DNA of 10,941 nt from Thermococcus paralvinellae (GTDB taxonomy: Archaea > Methanobacteriota_B > Thermococci > Thermococcales > Thermococcaceae). Where the stretch lies: contig DQUR01000027.1 of assembly GCA_015662175.1 (NCBI GenBank), forward strand, positions 1 to 10,941, written 5' to 3'. The notes under the pieces were generated by a model, which ran no database searches, had not been told where the DNA came from, and saw only the letters and a list, made by a program, of their open reading frames with translations. Below are positions 7,234-10,941 of this stretch, in pieces. Within the stretch, counting starts at the first letter, position 1; each line of letters opens with the position of its first letter. Both the position numbers and the translations under genes were made by a program.

Positions 7234-7247
7234 GGAACTCACCTGAA

Positions 7248-7261
7248 TTAGATTTGCCTAA
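7248..7261. promoter_or_regulatory. DtxR-box-like operator in the repressor's own promoter
   Basis: On the minus strand this reads TTAGGCAAATCTAA, with TTAG/CTAA half-site ends. It agrees at 10 of 14 positions with the DtxR/SirR-type box TTAGGTTAGCCTAA as I remember it. It lies just downstream of the repressor's TATA-like element (7263-7271, minus) and before the expected transcript start, the classic place for archaeal repression. The match is visible; binding is inferred. Confidence 0.45.
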
Positions 7262-7262
7262 A

Positions 7263-7271
7263 GAATTTAAG
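7263..7271. promoter_or_regulatory. shared TATA-like element between dtxR and the zinc-ribbon gene
   Basis: CTTAAATTC on minus (GAATTTAAG on plus) can serve as TATA for either direction. For the minus-strand repressor it predicts a start near 7243; for the plus-strand gene a start near 7292. A second, weaker plus-strand candidate, ATTAAAAA at about 7292-7299, would place a start near 7320. The inverted repeat GTGCT (7271-7275) / AGCAC (7283-7287) follows directly. Confidence 0.4.
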
Positions 7272-7330
7272 TGCTTTGTGGTAGCACAGGGATTAAAAAC
7301 CTCAAAGTTAAACTGCAGATGGTGGTGTAT

Positions 7331-7927
7331 GTGAAAGTTTATGAACCGCTGATGCTGGCGATGCCTTTAGCAAAATGGATGGGCGAGTTCATAATCAAAA
7401 ACAAAAAGCTTCCCGGGGGAGATGACGTTAGAAAGTTTTTGAAGGAGTGCGGACTCGAAGAAATCTGTCTGGATGAAGGGTTGGCCCTTCACAGGGGAAG
7501 ATTCGTTCTAACATTAACCTTCCCGGCAAAGGAGCATGTAATCGTTGATATAATCTCATCAAGTGGAGAGCTGAGCGACGCCCTTGAGGTGATAACCTAT
7601 CACGACAGAAAGCTTGAGGCGTATGTCATTGAAATCATCCCGGCGAATGAGCTTGAATTTGAGGGCAACATCGGGCTCGAACCTGTAATAATCGATGAGA
7701 AAAGCTTTGAGCTAAAAAGCTATCCCGTCCTTGGCCATTTTGAGGAGGAAGAAGACGGAGTGTTCCTGATTATTGATAGCGAAACCTACCGGATATGGAA
7801 AGGGAGCAGAAAACTTGGTATCTGCCCAATATGCGGTGCTGAAGGATTGGTATGGAGAAAAAATAAAGCCTACTGTGATTCATGTGGATTTGGGATTAAA
7901 ATTAAAGTTGAGAGGGAGAAGCAATGA
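7331..7927 (+). CDS. uncharacterised protein with C-terminal zinc ribbon
   Basis: I do not recognise this family. From the GTG at 7331 it has 198 residues. The first ~155 look like a soluble alpha/beta domain with alternating hydrophobic strands (for example RGRFVLTLTF, AYVIEIIPA, GVFLIIDSETYRIW) and many acidic residues. No signal peptide or membrane span is seen. The C-terminus carries a compact zinc ribbon: CPIC (165-168) and CDSC (182-185), 13 residues apart, followed by GFGIKIKVE. Such ribbons usually bind nucleic acid or protein, or simply hold the fold together. Start choice: GGTGGTG (7321-7327) is a good SD for the GTG at 7331 (MKVYEPLMLA). An ATG at 7319, possibly leaderless, would add four residues, and a GTG at 7271 is unlikely. 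Its stop overlaps the aldolase start by 4 bp (ATGA), so the two are translationally coupled and may share a task. Confidence 0.85.
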   Translation: MKVYEPLMLAMPLAKWMGEFIIKNKKLPGGDDVRKFLKECGLEEICLDEGLALHRGRFVLTLTFPAKEHVIVDIISSSGELSDALEVITYHDRKLEAYVIEIIPANELEFEGNIGLEPVIIDEKSFELKSYPVLGHFEEEEDGVFLIIDSETYRIWKGSRKLGICPICGAEGLVWRKNKAYCDSCGFGIKIKVEREKQ

Positions 7928-8487
7928 GCGGGCTCATAAAATCCATTCTCGTCAAGTATTCACGTCTGGCCCACGAGAGGGGCTTAACCGCGGCTTTTGG
8001 TGGAAATCTGAGTGTCCTCTTTAATGGAAAAATTTTCATAAAAGCCACCGGGGCCGTTATGGAGGTCATGACAGACCAGCAGGTGGCGGTTATTGACATG
8101 AATGGAAAGCAGCTCTCAGCTGTTAGGCCATCATCAGAATGGAGATTACACTTGTTCATTTACCGCGAAAGAAAGGATATCAGAGCAATAGCCCACCTTC
8201 ATCCGCCATATTCCATCGTTGCGGCTACCCTGCTTAAAGGAGAACTGCCGGTAATAACTCCGGAGGCGGAAATTTATCTCAGGAAAATCCCTGTTGCGGA
8301 GTTTAAGCCAGCGGGGAGTGAAGAGCTCGCAAGGGAGGTTGCAAAATACATCAAAAATTACGATGCCGTTTTAATGAAGAGGCATGGAATAGTTACAGTG
8401 GGAAAAAGCCTTAGGGAAGCATTTTACAAAGCGGAACTCGTTGAGGAAAGTGCAAAGCTCTGGTATTTGACAGAGGGCAAAAGGTGA
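7924..8487 (+). CDS. class II aldolase/adducin family protein (FucA-like)
   Basis: Zinc-dependent aldolase of the L-fuculose/L-rhamnulose-phosphate aldolase and ribulose-5-phosphate 4-epimerase superfamily; 187 residues, close to archaeal FucA homologues. The phosphate-binding FGGNLS (25-30) and RPSSEW (68-73) are present. The catalytic glutamate is at 72. The zinc histidines are His91 and His93 in AHLHPPYS and His154 in KRHGIV. All key residues are intact, so an active enzyme is expected, but the family also includes epimerases and MtnB-type dehydratases, so the sugar phosphate is uncertain. The ATG at 7924 overlaps the preceding stop (ATGA), with a purine-rich SD (GAGAGGGAG) just before. 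The pairing with a zinc-ribbon protein is the only context clue; no sugar kinase or isomerase lies nearby. Confidence 0.88.
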   Translation: MSGLIKSILVKYSRLAHERGLTAAFGGNLSVLFNGKIFIKATGAVMEVMTDQQVAVIDMNGKQLSAVRPSSEWRLHLFIYRERKDIRAIAHLHPPYSIVAATLLKGELPVITPEAEIYLRKIPVAEFKPAGSEELAREVAKYIKNYDAVLMKRHGIVTVGKSLREAFYKAELVEESAKLWYLTEGKR

Positions 8488-8491
8488 GCGT

Positions 8492-8502
8492 AAAAAACAA
8501 AA
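8492..8502 (-). terminator. oligo-T terminator of the UPF0147 gene
   Basis: On the minus strand the sequence TTTTGTTTTTT starts 17 bp after the UPF0147 stop. Oligo-T runs like this end transcription in Thermococcales. It also lies directly behind the convergent aldolase gene, but on that strand it is A-rich and would not terminate. Confidence 0.5.
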
Positions 8503-8525
8503 TTCACTAATTCATTAATTCACTG
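8502..8525. repeat. three imperfect 8-bp tandem repeats at the UPF0147 3' end
   Basis: ATTCACTA (8502-8509), ATTCATTA (8510-8517) and ATTCACTG (8518-8525) follow each other without a gap. The last copy spans the UPF0147 stop codon (8520-8522). The copies differ by one or two bases. It looks like a small slippage product between convergent genes; no function is evident. Confidence 0.6.
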
Positions 8526-8780
8526 AATCTGCTCCAGAGCACCCAAAACTTCCCAGATTATGGTTCTCGTGTGGAGGGGCATGTTTGGATCTTCACTAAT
8601 TTCCTCAAGGATTGCGATAGCATCAGCTGCCCTGACGGCGGGTTCTTTGCTTTTATCCATCAGACACTCAATCGCCTCCTCGGCAGCCCTCCTAATATTC
8701 CTCGGGACAATTGTGTCCTGAACAACCTGCTCCTTAAGAACCTGGATAATCTGGTTGATTCTCTCTTCAACGTCGCTCAT
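8520..8780 (-). CDS. UPF0147 family protein
   Basis: Small acidic, wholly alpha-helical protein of 86 residues, a family of unknown function found in archaea, especially Thermococcales and methanogens. Sequence marks are RINQIIQVLKEQVVQDTIVP, then PRNIRRAAEEAIECLMD, then DPNMPLHTRTIIWEVLGALE at the C-terminus; length matches the family. There is no membrane span, signal peptide or metal motif. The ATG at 8780 is preceded by GGGGGTGAT (8785-8793, minus) with a 4-nt gap, one of the strongest SDs in the window, which suggests high translation. It lies 89 bp downstream of the corrinoid adenosyltransferase gene on the same strand, in a leader containing an 11-bp direct repeat. Confidence 0.88.
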   Translation of the reverse strand: MSDVEERINQIIQVLKEQVVQDTIVPRNIRRAAEEAIECLMDKSKEPAVRAADAIAILEEISEDPNMPLHTRTIIWEVLGALEQIQ

Positions 8781-8808
8781 TCACATCACCCCCTTTTACT
8801 AAGAATTA

Positions 8809-8855
8809 GTAACTAAAAATCCTCCACTGGTATGTTAAACCTTTGTAACTAAAAA
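8809..8855. repeat. 11-bp direct repeat before the UPF0147 gene
   Basis: GTAACTAAAAA occurs at 8809-8819 and again at 8845-8855, start to start 36 bp. On the minus strand (TTTTTAGTTAC) the first-met copy gives a T5 tract just after the cobO stop, a plausible terminator. The second lies about 30 bp before the UPF0147 start in its leader or promoter. The copy at 8807-8817 is also part of an odd-centred palindrome TTAGTAACTAA. Confidence 0.6.
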
Positions 8856-8869
8856 GTTTTCGGTTGAGG

Positions 8870-9403
8870 TCAGAGCTCAACACCTTTTCGGGCCGTAATT
8901 CCCTTTTGGTAGGGATGTTTTATCTCCCTCATCTCAGTCACATAATCTGCCAGCTCATAGAGCTCTTCCGGACAATAGCGACCCGTTAGAACAAGCTCGG
9001 TGTTTGGGGCTTTGCTTTTTATAAGTTCTTTAACTTCCTCAACGTCAAGTATTCCAAAGCCAAGGGCAACGCATATTTCATCCAGAACAACCAGATCCCA
9101 CTCGCCACTTTTAACAACCTCTTTGGCCCTTTCCAGAGCTCTCTTTGCTGCTCTAATGTCATCTTCCTCCGGCTTTCCATGAACAAATTTTGGCGGACCA
9201 TAGGATTCAATGACATAGCCGCACTTCCCGGCCATGAAGTACTCCCCATAAACCTTCGGAGCCTTCATGAACTGGATTATAATTACCCTCCCTCCATTGC
9301 CAAGCATTCTCAAAGCCAGGCCTAAAGCGGCTGTGGTTTTTCCCTTCCCGTTGCCTGTGTATATGTGAATCAGCCCAAGCTTTTTCTTCCAGCTTTCATC
9401 CAT
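8870..9403 (-). CDS. cobO: corrinoid adenosyltransferase, CobO/BtuR (CobA) type
   Basis: Transfers the 5'-deoxyadenosyl group from ATP to the reduced cobalt of cob(I)alamin or precursors, making the coenzyme form; cytoplasmic. 177 residues from the ATG at 9403. Visible: the P-loop TGNGKGKTTAALGLALR (16-32), the Walker B-like WDLVVLDEI (102-110), TGRYCPEELYELADYVTEM (140-158) and the C-terminal KHPYQKGITARKGVE (162-176), all typical of CobA/CobO. A TTG at 9421 extends the frame by six codons, but GGTGAT at 9408-9413 lies 4 nt before the ATG at 9403, so the shorter start is right. No other cobalamin gene is in the window, so it may serve salvage of imported corrinoid. It shares a divergent promoter region with the DmpA-type gene. 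Confidence 0.94.
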   Translation of the reverse strand: MDESWKKKLGLIHIYTGNGKGKTTAALGLALRMLGNGGRVIIIQFMKAPKVYGEYFMAGKCGYVIESYGPPKFVHGKPEEDDIRAAKRALERAKEVVKSGEWDLVVLDEICVALGFGILDVEEVKELIKSKAPNTELVLTGRYCPEELYELADYVTEMREIKHPYQKGITARKGVEL

Positions 9404-9432
9404 ACAGATCACCAGGGACAATTCGCTCCGGA

Positions 9433-9475
9433 GTATTTATCCATTTTGTTGAGGATATAAATTTAAATACTCACC
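9433..9475. promoter_or_regulatory. divergent promoter region cobO / dmpA-like gene
   Basis: TTTAAATAC (9462-9470) is a TATA box for the plus-strand peptidase and predicts a start near 9492. Read on minus, TTTAAATTTATAT (about 9455-9467) is a TATA for cobO with a start near 9440, and GATAAATAC (9434-9442) is a second option. The overlap of the two TATA elements means the two genes may compete for or share TBP. Confidence 0.5.
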
Positions 9476-9492
9476 AAAGCAAATGTTTTTAC

Positions 9493-9521
9493 CACCCGAA
9501 TGCACGGAATAATTTTGGGTG
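9493..9521 (+). promoter_or_regulatory. leader hairpin that would mask the dmpA-like SD
   Basis: CACCCGAA (9493-9500) can pair with TTTGGGTG (9514-9521), eight pairs including one G-U, with a 13-nt loop. The second arm contains the only SD, GGGTG (9517-9521), 7 nt before the ATG at 9529. The predicted transcript start (about 9492) would put the hairpin at the very 5' end. Pairing is visible; a regulatory role is a guess, and so short a stem may be open at high growth temperature. Confidence 0.3.
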
Positions 9522-9528
9522 CTCGCAG

Positions 9529-10614
9529 ATGAAGGCTCCAGACCTGGGAATCAAAATTGGATTTTATGAGCATGGAAAAAGGAACTCAATAGCTGACGTT
9601 AAGGGCATTAAGGTGGGCCATGTAACCCTAATCAGGGGAGAGGGAAAGCTCATTCCCGGAAAAGGCCCGGTTAGAACAGGGGTCACTGTTGTTTTACCGC
9701 ATGAAGGGAACATCTTCAAAGAGAAGCTCCTGGCAAACGTATTTGTAATGAACGGCTATGCAAAGCCTGTGGGACTAACTCAGATTAGGGAACTCGGCAC
9801 AATTGAAACCCCCATAGCTTTGACAAACACTTTAAGCGTTTACACCGTAGCCGATGCACTCACAGACTTTATGCTTGAACAGAACGAGGACATAGGCGTT
9901 ACAACCGGCTCAGTCAATCCTGTCGTTTTGGAGTGCAACGATTCTTATCTGAACGACCTCAGGGGAAAGCACGTGAAAAAAGAGCACGTCTTTGAGGCAA
10001 TAAAAAACGCAAGAGAAAACTTTGAGGAAGGCTCGGTAGGTGCGGGAACCGGGATGAGCTCCTTTGAGTTTAAAGGGGGACTAGGTTCTTCTTCAAGGGT
10101 TGTTGAAGTTGAGGGAAGGAAATACACGGTGGGTGCTCTGGTTTTGAGCAATTTTGGAAAGAGGGAGGATTTAACAATTGCTGGAGTTCCCGTAGGCTGG
10201 GAGCTTAGAGATTATCCCGGAAGGGGTAAATCGGGCAGGGGAAGCATCATAATGGTTCTCGCAACAGATGCTCCGCTGACAGCAAGACAGCTATACAGGT
10301 TGGCTAAAAGAGCCGTAGTCGGCTTGGCGAGAACTGGAGGTTACGCATATCATGGAAGCGGCGATATAGCTCTGGCATTTTCAACAGCTCAAAGGGTAAG
10401 ACACTACCAAAGGGAAGAGCTCAAAATAAAAGTGCTCCCCGATGCAGTGCTTAACCGATTGTTCAAAGCGGCTGCTGAGGCAACGGAGGAAGCGATAATC
10501 AACTCCCTGCTTCAGGCGAAGACGATGAGGGGAAGGGACAACCATATACGGTATGCTCTCCCCCATGATAAGCTAATTGAAATCATGAAAAAGTATGGGA
10601 GATTGGAAAGGTGA
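9529..10614 (+). CDS. dmpA: P1-family (DmpA-like) self-processing aminopeptidase
   Basis: N-terminal nucleophile hydrolase of peptidase family S58 (DmpA, L-aminopeptidase/D-Ala-esterase). The precursor is thought to cut itself before a serine, which becomes the nucleophile of the smaller chain. 361 residues, the family length. The scissile Gly238-Ser239 lies in GRGSIIMVLATDAPLTARQL (236-255), the hallmark motif. Other family blocks: SIADVKGIKVGHVTL (20-34), RTGVTVVLPH (49-58), NGYAKPVGLTQIRELGTIET (75-94), GSVGAGTGMSS (168-178) and GGYAYHGSGDIALAFST (270-286). No signal peptide, so cytoplasmic. The ATG at 9529 follows the SD GGGTG by 7 nt. Its stop overlaps the GTG of a small membrane ORF (GTGA), implying co-translation. 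Related archaeal proteins have been labelled D-aminopeptidase; the true substrate is unknown. Confidence 0.94.
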   Translation: MKAPDLGIKIGFYEHGKRNSIADVKGIKVGHVTLIRGEGKLIPGKGPVRTGVTVVLPHEGNIFKEKLLANVFVMNGYAKPVGLTQIRELGTIETPIALTNTLSVYTVADALTDFMLEQNEDIGVTTGSVNPVVLECNDSYLNDLRGKHVKKEHVFEAIKNARENFEEGSVGAGTGMSSFEFKGGLGSSSRVVEVEGRKYTVGALVLSNFGKREDLTIAGVPVGWELRDYPGRGKSGRGSIIMVLATDAPLTARQLYRLAKRAVVGLARTGGYAYHGSGDIALAFSTAQRVRHYQREELKIKVLPDAVLNRLFKAAAEATEEAIINSLLQAKTMRGRDNHIRYALPHDKLIEIMKKYGRLER

Positions 10615-10730
10615 ACTTCATACTCTACGCAATCTCAGCTGCAGTGCTTATAGCAGTCCTCTATACAACAAAAAAGAAAAGAACTTTCAGAATTTACAAA
10701 CGGAATTTTAAAGCTAGTATTCAAGCTTAA
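10611..10730 (+). CDS. 39-residue single-pass membrane microprotein
   Basis: A short frame begins at a GTG overlapping the peptidase stop (GTGA, 10611-10614) and ends with TAA at 10728-10730. The product starts MNFILYAISAAVLIAVLY, an uninterrupted hydrophobic segment of about 17 residues, then turns sharply basic (TTKKKRTFRIYKRNFK). This is one transmembrane helix with a positively charged, probably cytoplasmic, tail. A GGAG at 10598-10601 lies 9 nt before the start, and the 4-bp overlap would couple it to the peptidase. The hydrophobic-then-basic pattern is unlikely for random sequence. The function is unknown and I recognise no family. Its stop directly abuts the stop of the convergent gene. 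Confidence 0.6.
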   Translation: MNFILYAISAAVLIAVLYTTKKKRTFRIYKRNFKASIQA

Positions 10731-10941
10731 TTAGACTTTTATCTGCTCATATTTCTTCTTCATCAAAATTGCATCTCTTTCAATATTCGGGCTCTCACTG
10801 ATCACGACACCTTTCACCCTGAATTCTTTCAGTACTTTAAGCAGGTTTTCCCACCTCAAATCGCTCCCCTGGAGGTTTAGATGGTGCCTTTCCCCCTTTT
10901 CAGTGTAGTGAATTCCACTCACGTGGATGTGCATGCTGTCC
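10731..10941 (-). CDS. C-terminal part of an endonuclease IV-like TIM-barrel protein, cut by the right edge
   Basis: A frame of about 70 codons runs from the right edge to a TAA at 10731-10733. It contains MHIHVSGIHYTEKGER, with an H-x-H pair at a strand end, then SDLRWENLLKVLKEFRVKGV and VVISESPNIERDAILMK, where the Glu after a strand is a typical metal ligand. This pattern fits the xylose isomerase-like/AP endonuclease 2 (endonuclease IV-related) TIM barrels found in methanogens and Thermococcales, and would be the last two barrel strands and helices. An internal ATG at 10934 is not the start, as the frame continues through it. Whether the protein is a DNA repair nuclease or a sugar isomerase-like enzyme cannot be told from this part. 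Confidence 0.75.
   Translation of the reverse strand, partial: DSMHIHVSGIHYTEKGERHHLNLQGSDLRWENLLKVLKEFRVKGVVISESPNIERDAILMKKKYEQIKV

Noticed and set aside
7271..7287. GTGCT/AGCAC inverted repeat as a second repressor operator
   Set aside because: Arms of only five bases with a 7-bp gap; too short to claim beyond chance without comparison.
8571..8816. 81-codon open frame on the plus strand
   Set aside because: Antisense to the UPF0147 gene and runs into its promoter; no independent coding evidence.
9019..9249. 76-codon open frame on the minus strand
   Set aside because: It lies in another frame within cobO, whose P-loop and C-terminal motifs show which frame is real.
9404..9421. Six-residue extension of CobO from a TTG
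   Set aside because: The SD lies inside this stretch and is correctly spaced for the ATG at 9403.
1..10941. Mobile element, CRISPR array, toxin-antitoxin or defence system
   Set aside because: No transposase, integrase, regular spaced repeats, nuclease/antitoxin pair or composition break was seen; genes are housekeeping or transport types.

Overview
The window reads as a piece of a hyperthermophilic archaeal chromosome, most likely order Thermococcales (Thermococcus or a close relative). The reasons are the dense gene packing with 4-23 bp overlaps, archaeal TATA elements of the TTTATA/TTTAAA type about 25 bp before starts, Shine-Dalgarno (SD) sequences of the GGTGAT type sitting 4-5 nt before ATG or GTG, heavy AGA/AGG arginine use, and the close resemblance (from memory) of the malic enzyme, malate dehydrogenase and DmpA-like proteins to Pyrococcus/Thermococcus proteins. 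I see no tRNA, rRNA, CRISPR, insertion sequence or other mobile element. It looks like ordinary core genome.

Left part (1-2690), minus strand: the start of an unidentified, apparently leaderless gene runs off the left edge. Before it lies an overlapping two-gene unit, an LDH2/MDH2-type malate dehydrogenase followed by NAD(P)-dependent malic enzyme. Together they link oxaloacetate, malate and pyruvate. A short divergent promoter with two TATA elements (2651-2669) separates this unit from the next.

Middle (2691-6807), plus strand: an ABC importer made of a fused double permease and its ATPase, with stop and start overlapping, but with no substrate-binding protein in view. Then comes a separately promoted AzgA-type purine permease whose promoter contains an inverted repeat and a palindrome. 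Its 3' end overlaps by 51 bp the end of a DtxR-family metal-dependent repressor on the minus strand. A DtxR-box-like sequence lies in the repressor's own promoter, suggesting autoregulation.

Right part (7234-10941): a divergent pair on the plus strand (an unrecognised protein with a C-terminal zinc ribbon, translationally coupled to a class II aldolase), then on the minus strand UPF0147 and CobO-type corrinoid adenosyltransferase, then on the plus strand a DmpA-family self-cleaving aminopeptidase. Overlapping its stop codon is a 39-codon ORF for a single-pass membrane microprotein. The right edge holds the C-terminal part of an endonuclease IV-like TIM-barrel protein on the minus strand. No stretch over 300 bases lacks a gene.

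For several genes the longest ORF overshoots. The SD position supports a shorter protein for malic enzyme, malate dehydrogenase, the AzgA-type permease, DtxR, the zinc-ribbon protein and CobO, and the coordinates below use those starts. The window holds no clear new system. The best leads are the microprotein, the DtxR box, the purine-permease operator candidates and the uncharacterised zinc-ribbon/aldolase pair.
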